A DNA stretch of 64,000 nucleotides from Dyadobacter bucti (GTDB taxonomy: Bacteria > Bacteroidota > Bacteroidia > Cytophagales > Spirosomataceae): NCBI RefSeq assembly GCF_005869225.1, contig NZ_SWFP01000015.1, positions 54,787-118,786 on the forward strand, written 5' to 3'. Both the position numbers and the translations under genes were made by a program. The notes under the pieces are model-generated. The model did no database searches. It was given only the letters and a program-made list of their open reading frames with translations, and was not told where the DNA came from. Numbering within the stretch: position 1 is the stretch's first letter; the number at the start of each line of letters is the position of its first letter. Of this stretch, positions 56,211-63,922 are shown one piece after another.

Positions 56211-56284
56211 GGCGGGGTAGCTCAGATGGTTAGAGCGTAGGATTCATAACCCTAAGGTCGGCAGTTCGATCCTGCTCCCCGCTA
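56211..56284 (+). tRNA. tRNA-Met (CAU), elongator type
   Basis: A 74-base cloverleaf. The acceptor GGCGGGG pairs with CCCCGCT (one G-U), D-arm GCTC/GAGC, anticodon loop TTCATAA with CAT, T-arm GGCAG-TTCGATC-CTGCT. No CCA is encoded. It lacks the three G-C anticodon-stem pairs of initiator tRNA; a CAU tRNA converted to Ile (lysidine) is an alternative. It marks the border to accessory DNA. Confidence 0.93.
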
Positions 56285-56288
56285 CGCA

Positions 56289-56316
56289 GAAAGCCCCTTT
56301 TTTAGGGGCTTTTTTG
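56289..56316 (+). terminator. terminator after tRNA-Met
   Basis: AAAGCCCC (56290-56297) pairs with GGGGCTTT (56305-56312), followed by a T-run. It starts 5 bases after the tRNA end. Confidence 0.85.
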
Positions 56317-56333
56317 TTTCAGTCAAAAATAAA

Positions 56334-56801
56334 TCAAAAATTATTGAGAAAGGCAAATTCCCTAAAATGTACCTTTGCTGCATCGTCATAAGCTTTTGAT
56401 GCCTCGACTACGCTCGAAAACACTCCTAGATGAAAAAGCTTTCCGTCTACACGTATTCGCGCCATCCACTTGTTCAATCGGGGAATGAATGTAGTGCCCT
56501 TTAAACTAGATCCCTTTGCTTTACTGTTCCTGGTATTTTCAGCCTTTGTGCAGATCCGTAGGTTTGACCGGCAGTTATTCAGTTTCTGCCTATCAATATG
56601 ATCAATCTCCATACCGGATGGAAAGCCCATTATTTGACGGTGCATGGCAATAAATTTCGGCCCCTCAGTATCTTCTTTTTTCCGTCTGCGATACGCGTAT
56701 CCATTTGAAAATGACCATTTATGCCTTGATAACCAATCATAATCAGCATCATCGACGGTTGTGAAATACTTGCCTTTTGATACGGGGATTTGCTTGGTCA
56801 A
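56334..56801 (-). CDS. HNH endonuclease with AP2-type DNA-binding domain
   Basis: A 155-residue free-standing HNH nuclease. The N-terminus has the short strand module typical of these proteins (KGKYFTTVDDADYDWLSRHK). The HNH motif is MEIDHIDRQKLNNCRSNLRI, and the C-terminal AP2/ERF-like domain is KGTTFIPRLNKWMARIRVDG through YDDAAKVHFREFAFLN. Such genes behave as homing-type mobile genes and are common in phages and mobile elements. The only start in frame is a TTG at 56801. It is the first gene 3' of tRNA-Met. Confidence 0.8.
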   Translation of the reverse strand: MTKQIPVSKGKYFTTVDDADYDWLSRHKWSFSNGYAYRRRKKEDTEGPKFIAMHRQIMGFPSGMEIDHIDRQKLNNCRSNLRICTKAENTRNSKAKGSSLKGTTFIPRLNKWMARIRVDGKLFHLGVFSSVVEASKAYDDAAKVHFREFAFLNNF

Positions 56802-56920
56802 TAACCATACTCCAACTAGTTAAAAATGAAACTGGCTCTCGCGCTGAGTTGGCAGCGTCTGACTTTTCGGGGATGGCCGTCCCACCAGTATTTCTATTTT
56901 AGCTGTCGTTTTAGCTGATG

Positions 56921-57814
56921 TCAACGCTCCCGGTCTTTATCCCGGTCGCGGGGCTTGAACTTTCCCATAAATTCCCTCTGGCGCCTCTCTTTCTCAGTTT
57001 CTGGCCGTTGAACGTCGAGGGCTTCCTGTCTCATTTCACTGGTTTTGTTCCTGACTTTTTGCTGTGCGCGAATGTCTCGGATGACGTTTTTGTCCATCGG
57101 AAGCTCAATTCCTTCGAGCCTTTTTCTCATTTCCGAGGTGCGGACAGAGAATTTCTCTTCCTTGACACGAAGTTTTTTCATGAGGTCATAACTTCGCCCG
57201 GTGTCGTCAATCACCATATATGGACGGCGTGTTGTGCTGGCGGCAATGGTGTATCCATACTCGGCGGACTTGGCGATAAACTCTTCCCCGGTTGAAGAGG
57301 TGCGCCAGGCATCGATCACGTCTTTTCTCAAAACAGGACGGCGGAGATTTTTCTTCGGTGTGCGTTCGTGATTAAATTCGATTTCCATTTTTTCCCTTGC
57401 CCGGTCGTGAGCTTGGTAATTTAGCCCGTCAGGCCGCATTTTCCCAAGTGCGGGATCGTAACGCTGTGAGACGAGGTGAAGATGCCACCTGCCGTCTTTT
57501 AAGTGCCTCACAGCCGCCCATGGAAGGCCTTGATATCCGCACTCCTGAGATTGTATCTCGGCACATCTGATCCACTGCTCGTCTGTCATCTGGTGGCTCT
57601 CCTCAGGCCTTGGGCTGATGATGGAATGATACAGCGGTTTCTCGCTCTTGGTAAGAAGGTGAAACCTGTCCATCTCGATCAGGGAATTTGAAAGACTGTC
57701 CGTATCCAAGGTTCCGTAAATGGCGAACAGCTCGACATGCTCGTTGTCAGATTTCGTCAGAAGGTATTTCGCCAACTGCCGTCCATTTCCCCTAGATGCT
57801 CCACGGATTACCAT
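56921..57814 (-). CDS. MobA-like relaxase
   Basis: A 297-residue conjugative relaxase. The likely nicking Tyr17 is in GRQLAKYLLT near the N-terminus, and the metal-binding triad is H104, H111 and H113 in HLKDGRWHLHL. These are the two core motifs of the PF03432-type relaxases. A C-terminal basic, Arg-rich tail (RPETEKERRQREF) follows. It is short, without a helicase or primase fusion. It would nick oriT and pilot the strand through the coupling protein. Its ATG overlaps the mobC stop (TAATG). Confidence 0.8.
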   Translation of the reverse strand: MVIRGASRGNGRQLAKYLLTKSDNEHVELFAIYGTLDTDSLSNSLIEMDRFHLLTKSEKPLYHSIISPRPEESHQMTDEQWIRCAEIQSQECGYQGLPWAAVRHLKDGRWHLHLVSQRYDPALGKMRPDGLNYQAHDRAREKMEIEFNHERTPKKNLRRPVLRKDVIDAWRTSSTGEEFIAKSAEYGYTIAASTTRRPYMVIDDTGRSYDLMKKLRVKEEKFSVRTSEMRKRLEGIELPMDKNVIRDIRAQQKVRNKTSEMRQEALDVQRPETEKERRQREFMGKFKPRDRDKDRER

Positions 57815-58134
57815 TACAGACCTTTGTTTATTTTTTGGCCGGCCGATTTTACGACGGCTGAAAGTTCACGGAGGATATCATCAGGAAGTCGGGATTTCAA
57901 CCTATCCAGTGCTCCGGATATTTCCTGAATTGCCGACAAAGCCTTCAATTGGATTTCCTGCGCTTCGGTGGCCTTCAAACGCCTCGGTCTCACCCCTGCC
58001 ATCAAGAACCTTCCATACTCCGAAAAGGTCATCCGCGCGTCTCTGGCGTTCTGCTCTGCGGTCGCAAGCTCTGCATCCGAGAAGCATATCTGAGGTTTGT
58101 TTTTTCGCTTAGATAGGGATTGTGGTCGTGCCAT
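57814..58134 (-). CDS. MobC-like mobilization accessory protein
   Basis: A 106-residue protein from ATG 58134 (MARPQSLSKRKNKPQICFSD). It matches the MobC/relaxosome type: a basic N-terminus, ribbon-helix-helix-like QICFSDAELATAEQNARDAR with MTFSEYGRFLMAG, and a C-terminal helix. It assists relaxase at oriT. It is translationally coupled to the relaxase. A longer frame from ATG 58227 would add 31 residues of unlikely sequence. Confidence 0.75.
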   Translation of the reverse strand: MARPQSLSKRKNKPQICFSDAELATAEQNARDARMTFSEYGRFLMAGVRPRRLKATEAQEIQLKALSAIQEISGALDRLKSRLPDDILRELSAVVKSAGQKINKGL

Positions 58135-58227
58135 GGTTTCCAACGTGAGGGTCAAGGGAGAGTGCAACGTCTCAATTGCAAGGCGTTCTAAATGGGTCCA
58201 AACGGAGTTTTGATACATATAGAACAT

Positions 58228-58384
58228 GTCCTTGCAATATATACCAAAAATCCCGCCCTCACAACCCCTATCACCCTCTAGATCAGATATTTATGACCGT
58301 TTAATAAGTCATGCAAGTAATTAGCCAGCGGTTACACTTATGGGTTAAGTGCAAATTATTCTTTTTATCACCTAATTATTCTCA
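58228..58384. other. candidate oriT region between mobC and the coupling-protein gene
   Basis: A 157-base gap between divergent mobilization genes, the common place for an origin of transfer. It contains TTACACTTA (58332-58340) facing TAAGTGCAA (58346-58354), an 8-of-9 inverted repeat with a 5-base loop, and a C-rich stretch at 58250-58280. No known nic consensus is recognised. Confidence 0.35.
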
Positions 58385-60217
58385 ATGATGAAGAACAAGC
58401 TTAACTCATGGACATCTCAGGATGTTGCCGACCTTTTTAAAACAAAGTATGATCCGGAATCCAAGATCAAGACCGCGCTCTTTCTAGTAGGGCTGTTCTT
58501 CTCCCCCATTACTCTGGCGGGTTCGCTCTGGGGATATATTCGAGCTTACAACCGGAAGCTTTTTCATTTGAATGTCCCTCCCACCTTATACCCCCTGCAC
58601 CCGTTCGCCCGGCTGTCTATGATCATCTTTGCGTTATTTATTTGGGTGGTGCTTGCTGTTTTATACTTCCTGTGGATAACGTTCTTTGTATCCATCTTTG
58701 GCTGGAGTAGTGATCCTTTAAAGGTTGTCATTTACGTCCTGTCTTATTCAGTCAGCTACTACGCTCTTATGTTTGGATTTGATGTTTGGAGAAACCGGAT
58801 GGTTGACCATAGAACAAATTTAAACATGTTCGGCACGGCAAGGTGGGCGCACGGCGGTGATTTGGAAGACCTTGACAAAAAAGGAATCTTCATCGGAGAA
58901 GGGTATGATTATCATAAACAGGGGCATTTGATAACAGTGGCCGGAACCCGTTCAGGTAAATTCACTAATCTGATAGCCCCTAACCTCCTAGGCCTTGGAG
59001 AGTATGATGGTTCTTGGTTTGTTATCGACCCGAAGGGGGAGTGCGCTTTTGTCACGGCTGATTATCAAAGGTCAATCCCCGGCAGGACAGTAAGGGTAAT
59101 TGACCCATGGAAAGTCTACTCACAGAACCCCGATACTTTTAATCCTCTCGATATTATTCCCCTTGATGATGACGAGGCTATCGCGGATGACGCTTCGATG
59201 ATCGCAGAGATGATAGTTCCAGAAAAATCAGGCTCATCTGATCCCTATTGGGATAATCGCGCCAGGTCATTGATTTCAGCATTAATTACTCACTGCATCC
59301 TTGATTATAGGGAAAAACTCCACCAAAAGGATATGGATGATGAAGAGCAGGGATTCAAGTTGTCGGGTGATGAAGTTGAAAACACTAAAACTTTAACAAC
59401 TATTTGGAGGTGGCTACGACTACCGGAGGATGAATTTTTGCAGCTTCTCATGAAAATGTCCGTGTCAACGAACGAAATTGTGTCTTTGGCATCGAATGAA
59501 GCTCAAAACATCATTAATAACAGCCCTAAAACCCATGGCAGCATCATGTCAAACTGCTGTTCTCACACTGATTTTTTAAAATCGCCCTCTCTCCAGCGAT
59601 CTGTAGAACACTCAAACTTTAATGTCAATGAGATCTCAGACGGCAATACAACGGTCTATGTGATTATTCCACCCGATAAAATTGATAGTCAATATAAATG
59701 GCTTCGTATTGTCGTAGCATCTTCTTTAAGAGCGGTTGTCCGCAACCGAAAAAAAAGAGTAACTTTTATTTTGGACGAATTCCCCTCGCTTGGTAAAATT
59801 AATGATATCAGCAGCTTCATGGCAATGGGTGCAGGCTACAACATTACCCTATGGCCTATCTTCCAAAGTTTAAGCCAGTTGTATTCTATTTACGGTGATG
59901 GATGGGAAGTTTTTATGGCCGGGGCTGCCATTAAGCATTATTTCGGGGTAAACGACAATTTCACCGCTGATTACGTCTCTCGGATGGCCGGATCGTCCAC
60001 ATACTTGAATTATGACACAAACATCCCCGGAATGCGGCAAGCTCGACCAGTGTCTAGACCGTTAATCACGCCAGATGAAGTAAGGAGAGGATCACAAGAC
60101 CATATCTTTACCTTTATTGAACAGCGGCCTCCGGTTAAATTTGCCAAACATCCTTACTATAATATAAATGCGATAAAAGACCGGGCTTCCAAAAATCCGT
60201 ATTATACCCCAGATTAA
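58385..60217 (+). CDS. VirD4/TraG-type conjugative coupling ATPase
   Basis: A 610-residue T4CP. Membrane segments lie at about 30-52, 76-104 and 114-133. The ATPase domain has a Walker A-like VAGTRSGKFTNLIAPNLL with Lys192, Walker B VTFILDEFPSLG with Asp464, and an IFQSLSQLYSIYGDGW motif. The residue after the Walker A Lys is Phe instead of the usual Gly/Ser/Thr, which is unusual. It would bring the relaxase-DNA complex to a type IV secretion channel; no channel genes are in the window. Its 3' end overlaps the convergent primase by 4 bases. Confidence 0.87.
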   Translation: MMKNKLNSWTSQDVADLFKTKYDPESKIKTALFLVGLFFSPITLAGSLWGYIRAYNRKLFHLNVPPTLYPLHPFARLSMIIFALFIWVVLAVLYFLWITFFVSIFGWSSDPLKVVIYVLSYSVSYYALMFGFDVWRNRMVDHRTNLNMFGTARWAHGGDLEDLDKKGIFIGEGYDYHKQGHLITVAGTRSGKFTNLIAPNLLGLGEYDGSWFVIDPKGECAFVTADYQRSIPGRTVRVIDPWKVYSQNPDTFNPLDIIPLDDDEAIADDASMIAEMIVPEKSGSSDPYWDNRARSLISALITHCILDYREKLHQKDMDDEEQGFKLSGDEVENTKTLTTIWRWLRLPEDEFLQLLMKMSVSTNEIVSLASNEAQNIINNSPKTHGSIMSNCCSHTDFLKSPSLQRSVEHSNFNVNEISDGNTTVYVIIPPDKIDSQYKWLRIVVASSLRAVVRNRKKRVTFILDEFPSLGKINDISSFMAMGAGYNITLWPIFQSLSQLYSIYGDGWEVFMAGAAIKHYFGVNDNFTADYVSRMAGSSTYLNYDTNIPGMRQARPVSRPLITPDEVRRGSQDHIFTFIEQRPPVKFAKHPYYNINAIKDRASKNPYYTPD

Positions 60218-61206
60218 AACTTGGGCTTAAAGCTTATTGAAGGACCCGGTGAACCGACACCGATATTTGCTGTGTTGTTTTTCATCCTACCCTCGCTGAG
60301 GTCCTTATGCCCTTCATATAAATGATCCATAAAGCCAAACTGTATGTCCTCGGGTTCCAAAATAGATCCGAGGGCGTGCATTGCCCTCATTCCCGCCCCT
60401 GACTTGTCATTATCAGGAAAACAGCACACACGCTTGATGAAATGCTTCCGGGACAGGATATGTAACCCAACTTCTCCGATAAGACTGTCTGAATTGCTGC
60501 AAATATACTCCTCGTTAGGTTTCCGGCCGCCGGTCATTTGATCCCATGTTATCAGGTCAAACTTTCCCGTAAATACAAAGGCTGTTACGTCTTCTTCCAG
60601 CTCATCGGCCAAAAACGTTGTAATTGCCTTCGGGCCGATGCAAGTCTTGAATTGGTCTTTTTCGTCTTTACCGTAGTTGCTTATTTCGTGGCCTCCCTTA
60701 TCATTCGGGAAAGAAAAGGCTTTGAACGTAGATTTGCCCCGCAGGATATCGGCTTGCTCCATATACTTGGACACGGTTTTCAGGGATAATTCCCTACGGC
60801 TAATCTCCCTTAACAGGTGCAAGGCGGTAATTCTCGGTGAGCTTTTCTTGATCTGATAATAATCTGAATAGGTCACTGCTGCCCTCTCCTGCTTGTAAAC
60901 CGTTACCCTGGGGATCGTATCAAAGGCTTCCAGTCGTTTCAATGCCTCTTTCGTGTCCTCTGGATCGTTCCGCTTGCCGTCCGCACTGTCAATCATGAGA
61001 TCGATTACGTCTCCCTTCGGCCTGTGATGGCCGTAGTCCTTGAACGTATTGCTGCGCTCGTCGATGTAAAAGGAAGGAGACTTCTCAGCTCTCAGGGGGG
61101 AAAACCATCGTGTAACGTGAGGCTTTGTCCGTCTGTCGAACTTCGCCCCAAGGCGTTCAGCTATTTCCGTTATTGATATGGTCTTCGCGTCCTCTATATT
61201 AATCAT
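60214..61206 (-). CDS. Toprim-domain DNA primase-like protein
   Basis: A 330-residue protein. The N-terminal 80 residues resemble the CHC2-type DnaG zinc module but without the Cys/His ligands (FSPLRAEKSPSFYIDERSN, then KDYGHHRPKGDVIDLMI). The C-terminal half is a Toprim-like domain with the first Glu replaced in AFVFTGKFDLITW and an acidic cluster in VCCFPDNDKSGAGMRA. Plasmid and ICE replication primases have this arrangement. Only 3 bases separate it from the upstream small gene. Confidence 0.7.
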   Translation of the reverse strand: MINIEDAKTISITEIAERLGAKFDRRTKPHVTRWFSPLRAEKSPSFYIDERSNTFKDYGHHRPKGDVIDLMIDSADGKRNDPEDTKEALKRLEAFDTIPRVTVYKQERAAVTYSDYYQIKKSSPRITALHLLREISRRELSLKTVSKYMEQADILRGKSTFKAFSFPNDKGGHEISNYGKDEKDQFKTCIGPKAITTFLADELEEDVTAFVFTGKFDLITWDQMTGGRKPNEEYICSNSDSLIGEVGLHILSRKHFIKRVCCFPDNDKSGAGMRAMHALGSILEPEDIQFGFMDHLYEGHKDLSEGRMKNNTANIGVGSPGPSISFKPKF

Positions 61207-61209
61207 CTG

Positions 61210-61626
61210 TTATTGCTTACCTAAAACAGTGGTGATCACTCCATTCACCTCACAATACCTAACATCAAATGCTTTAATGTCTTCCAGAATACGATCCTTT
61301 ACTTTAAGAATGTCAACATTATACATGCGCGCCAACGCCATACAAAAAGCGTGATCTGTTAATTTGTGTTTCTTATTCATTAGTGACTCCGGAGGGTTAT
61401 ACCCGGCATGTTTCTGGTAAAACTTGGTAGCCTCTATAAACATGAGAACATATTTTACCTGAGACTTGTCGCATACATGAAGTAAGGAATTTAGATTTTT
61501 TCTTACCCGATTATAATATTCATTGGTACGGTTGAATAAATAATAATGTACTCGACGCAATTCCGCTGTCATGAATTTTTGATATTGCATGTAAGTTGGA
61601 GAAACAACAAAATCACCGACTTTCAT
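61210..61626 (-). CDS. element-encoded protein of unknown function
   Basis: A 138-residue protein from ATG 61626, with the sequence AAGGAGAG 6-7 bases upstream, a strong Shine-Dalgarno site. Mostly helical, with many Tyr/Lys residues (RVHYYLFNRTNEYYNRVRKN) and no membrane segment. No family is recognised. The start overlaps the preceding stop (ATGA). Confidence 0.6.
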   Translation of the reverse strand: MKVGDFVVSPTYMQYQKFMTAELRRVHYYLFNRTNEYYNRVRKNLNSLLHVCDKSQVKYVLMFIEATKFYQKHAGYNPPESLMNKKHKLTDHAFCMALARMYNVDILKVKDRILEDIKAFDVRYCEVNGVITTVLGKQ

Positions 61627-62111
61627 GATCTCTCCTTGTGCTTGCAAAGGGCTGCGTCAATATCTTGAATTGTCGGGTGTTTTTCAAAGTCCTCCAAGCT
61701 CATATCGCTGTGCCAACTTTCCCAAAGTTCAAATCTTGCGTCTCTTAACGCTTTCACAAGATGGTTGTTGTCCTGTTCCTGTAATGAAGCGCGGCGATTT
61801 ACTAGATAATCAGCCATATATTCAAAGCATCTTTTAAATTCAGTCCATTCATAACAAACCGATAAATCATGCCCGTTGTCTTCCTTAAACTTGTATAAAT
61901 TTTCTACCTGTTCGGCGAATATCCGACCGTTTTCAATTGCTCCTAGAGGAAAGTCTATATCCTCCTTTTTATCAGATGGCATAACCGTTGCGGGAACTAA
62001 GCTTGCGCGGATGTATTTTGTTGTACTATGGTCAACATCTGATCTTTTTGGAAACCATTGACGATCCAAGTCCAGCCATGCGTGATCAGGCATATCATTA
62101 TTCTCAGTCAT
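61623..62111 (-). CDS. element-encoded protein of unknown function
   Basis: A 162-residue acidic, Trp-rich protein (HAWLDLDRQWFPKRSDVD, CYEWTEFKRCFEYMADYLVN). It ends in a helix-rich segment resembling the end of the next small protein (LEDFEKHPTIQDIDAALC compared with IEDLKTHPEYKIICERLG). AGGAG precedes the ATG at 62111. It overlaps the upstream gene by 8 bases. No known family. Confidence 0.6.
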   Translation of the reverse strand: MTENNDMPDHAWLDLDRQWFPKRSDVDHSTTKYIRASLVPATVMPSDKKEDIDFPLGAIENGRIFAEQVENLYKFKEDNGHDLSVCYEWTEFKRCFEYMADYLVNRRASLQEQDNNHLVKALRDARFELWESWHSDMSLEDFEKHPTIQDIDAALCKHKERS

Positions 62112-62400
62112 TTTGCACTCCTAATCGTTCGCAAATTATCTTATATTCAGGATGGGTTTTCAGGTCTTCTATTCGTATATGTTCGTTTAACCAGTCGTAG
62201 GCTTGTTTGTTTTCTTTGATTTTGTTACGATCAGCAAGGTATGCGCGAGCTGCTCTTGCTACTTGCATCAGCTCATAAGATTTGTCTGCTGGCTTTTCGG
62301 TATCATCACCAACGAAATCAGACTTGCAGAATACCTTCCCGCTATATTCAAGATAGTCAATATTTTCGGACAGAACGTCTAAATCAATTCCACTCATCAT
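62104..62400 (-). CDS. element-encoded small acidic protein
   Basis: A 98-residue protein with two adjacent ATG codons (62400 and 62397) behind a strong GAGGAGAT Shine-Dalgarno sequence. Helical and charged (YELMQVARAARAYLADRNKI). The C-terminal DLKTHPEYKII resembles the end of the 162-residue neighbour, perhaps a shared short domain. The start overlaps the upstream stop. No known family. Confidence 0.6.
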   Translation of the reverse strand: MMSGIDLDVLSENIDYLEYSGKVFCKSDFVGDDTEKPADKSYELMQVARAARAYLADRNKIKENKQAYDWLNEHIRIEDLKTHPEYKIICERLGVQND

Positions 62401-62762
62401 AAATCTCCTCTGGAAACATTCTTGTATGCTTCGTATTCGGTTAGGGCTTCGGCTGCTACTTCACCACGGTCTTTAATAATTGTAATTCTAGCATCTGATG
62501 GAAATTCTCTAAATTCTGTGTAATGCAATCCACCAGAATAAAATTTCAAAGCCTCAGCCAATTTATCAGCCACCGCAACGGATATCAGGTCATGCTCTGG
62601 TGCGCGTTTTACTTTTCTGACATCACACCATCCACGATGCCCATCTTTGTAATGAGCTGAATAATACCACCACTCCATTGATATATTTGTACCTATATAT
62701 AAAACATAATTATCTACTGCATAAGCCATCCCGAATTGGTGCGTCTTTGGGTCAAATTTCAT
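62397..62762 (-). CDS. element-encoded protein of unknown function
   Basis: A 121-residue aromatic-rich soluble protein (YAVDNYVLYIGTNISMEWWY, HYKDGHRGWCDVRKV), strand-rich in the first half and helical after residue 65. GAGGGG lies about 8 bases before the ATG, which is shared with the upstream stop (TAATG). No family recognised. Confidence 0.6.
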   Translation of the reverse strand: MKFDPKTHQFGMAYAVDNYVLYIGTNISMEWWYYSAHYKDGHRGWCDVRKVKRAPEHDLISVAVADKLAEALKFYSGGLHYTEFREFPSDARITIIKDRGEVAAEALTEYEAYKNVSRGDL

Positions 62763-62968
62763 TAGTTAATCCCCTCAATTCTCGGAAGGCTTACAGCAAC
62801 AAACTCATTCATGCTATCTTGTTCCTTCTGTGTGTATGATGCTTGCATTTCAGGCCATGATTGAACCTCTGATACGATATGCTCACGGATGCTTTCATAA
62901 GTATATGGCAAAGTGATACCGATAAATAGCCAGCTTAGAGCGATGATTGATAGGTAAATTTTGGTCAT
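62762..62968 (-). CDS. element-encoded small membrane or secreted protein
   Basis: A 68-residue protein from ATG 62968. The N-terminus is one hydrophobic helix (KIYLSIIALSWLFIGITLPY), either a membrane anchor or a signal peptide, followed by a charged helical tail. GGGAG precedes the ATG. It is coupled by an ATGA overlap to the upstream gene. Function unknown. Confidence 0.58.
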   Translation of the reverse strand: MTKIYLSIIALSWLFIGITLPYTYESIREHIVSEVQSWPEMQASYTQKEQDSMNEFVAVSLPRIEGIN

Positions 62969-63234
62969 GCAATCTGCTCCCAAGATATCTTGTTAAGTTT
63001 ATTAATGTAATAATCTCTCTCCCGCATGACGACAGTCCACCAACCAGAATTAATTCCATTATTGCAAAACTCCATAACTCTTGAACCTTCGCCAATGCCA
63101 TGATAAAACATCAAGGTATTATAACCATCAGGCCATTTACCGAAAAACCTATCAATTTTATCAGATAAAGTTTCATGATTGTCTTTGCACCATTCATGCC
63201 AAAATCCGTTTTTGTGTGCTTCCGAATAATCCAT
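62965..63234 (-). CDS. element-encoded protein of unknown function
   Basis: An 89-residue Trp/Asn-rich protein (NGFWHEWCKDNHETLSDKID, RFFGKWPDGYNTLMFYHGIG, GINSGWWTVVMRERDYYINK). The start is taken as ATG 63234, which overlaps the preceding stop (TGATG), with AAAGGGG upstream. No family recognised. Confidence 0.58.
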   Translation of the reverse strand: MDYSEAHKNGFWHEWCKDNHETLSDKIDRFFGKWPDGYNTLMFYHGIGEGSRVMEFCNNGINSGWWTVVMRERDYYINKLNKISWEQIA

Positions 63235-63440
63235 CACATTACCCCTTTCTGTTCGGCAAATAAACTCAGCGTCCTTGCCTCTTGGTTAATTGCGTTTGCT
63301 GCTATGTAGCCCTTTTGAGTGGATTGGGCTATACGGCTGGCGTGGTTCATTCCAGACAGAAAGCAAAGGATTTCCCGTGGTGTGTACTCTGGGCGTTGTC
63401 TGCCGTGGTAAGCATAGATTTGATCTAATACTGATTTCAT
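63234..63440 (-). CDS. element-encoded small helical protein
   Basis: A 68-residue protein from ATG 63440 (MKSVLDQIYAYHGRQRPEYT), basic at the start and helical throughout (SGMNHASRIAQSTQKGYIAA). It overlaps the upstream stop by 4 bases (ATGA). The region REILCFLSGMNHAS could be a small helix-turn-helix, but this is weak. Function unknown. Confidence 0.55.
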   Translation of the reverse strand: MKSVLDQIYAYHGRQRPEYTPREILCFLSGMNHASRIAQSTQKGYIAANAINQEARTLSLFAEQKGVM

Positions 63441-63853
63441 GATTGTGCCTTTGCTTTGGCGAGTGCTTGGCCGATAAAACATTCAGATTTATGCTCCATA
63501 TCGTAATCGTAAAATGAATGAGAGCCACAGACTGGGCAATACCATTCGTTTTCGATATCACCCTTACCGCTAGTACCGGCTTTTTCCAAAGCGGCAACAA
63601 GATCATAATGAGAGTTACAGGCGCGGACGATGAATTCGGCATTTGCTTCCATTTCTTCAAAGGATCGCTCTTTATGATCTGTCCCTTCGCCGCCAGACCA
63701 GTGTCGATATTCCGTTTTTATTTCTTTTGTCCATTGTTCTGATACATGCGGACCTTGCTCTGGATCGCATATCTCAAACCCATCAGAACCAAATATCTCA
63801 AGACTATGGTCGGATATTTTCCAAGGCGTAGGCGTGTGTTTTACTTCGGTCAT
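63437..63853 (-). CDS. phage/plasmid-type TPTPW protein with zinc-finger-like motif
   Basis: A 138-residue protein from ATG 63853, with AAGGAG 6 bases upstream. The start VKHTPTPWKI and the later ANAEFIVRACNSHYDLVAAL are typical of a family of small proteins seen in phages and plasmids of Gram-negative bacteria. A C-terminal CPVCG...HKSEC cluster could bind zinc. It heads the run of small coupled genes. Confidence 0.62.
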   Translation of the reverse strand: MTEVKHTPTPWKISDHSLEIFGSDGFEICDPEQGPHVSEQWTKEIKTEYRHWSGGEGTDHKERSFEEMEANAEFIVRACNSHYDLVAALEKAGTSGKGDIENEWYCPVCGSHSFYDYDMEHKSECFIGQALAKAKAQS

Positions 63854-63922
63854 TTCAGCTCCTTCGGGAGGTATGAGGTGGCTCCCGAAAGCGGCACACA
63901 TTTTTGCACAACATGATGCAAA

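Noticed and set aside
61210..63853. Phage structural or lysis genes
   Set aside because: None of the small proteins shows capsid, tail, holin or lysin features; only the TPTPW-type protein has a phage/plasmid flavour.
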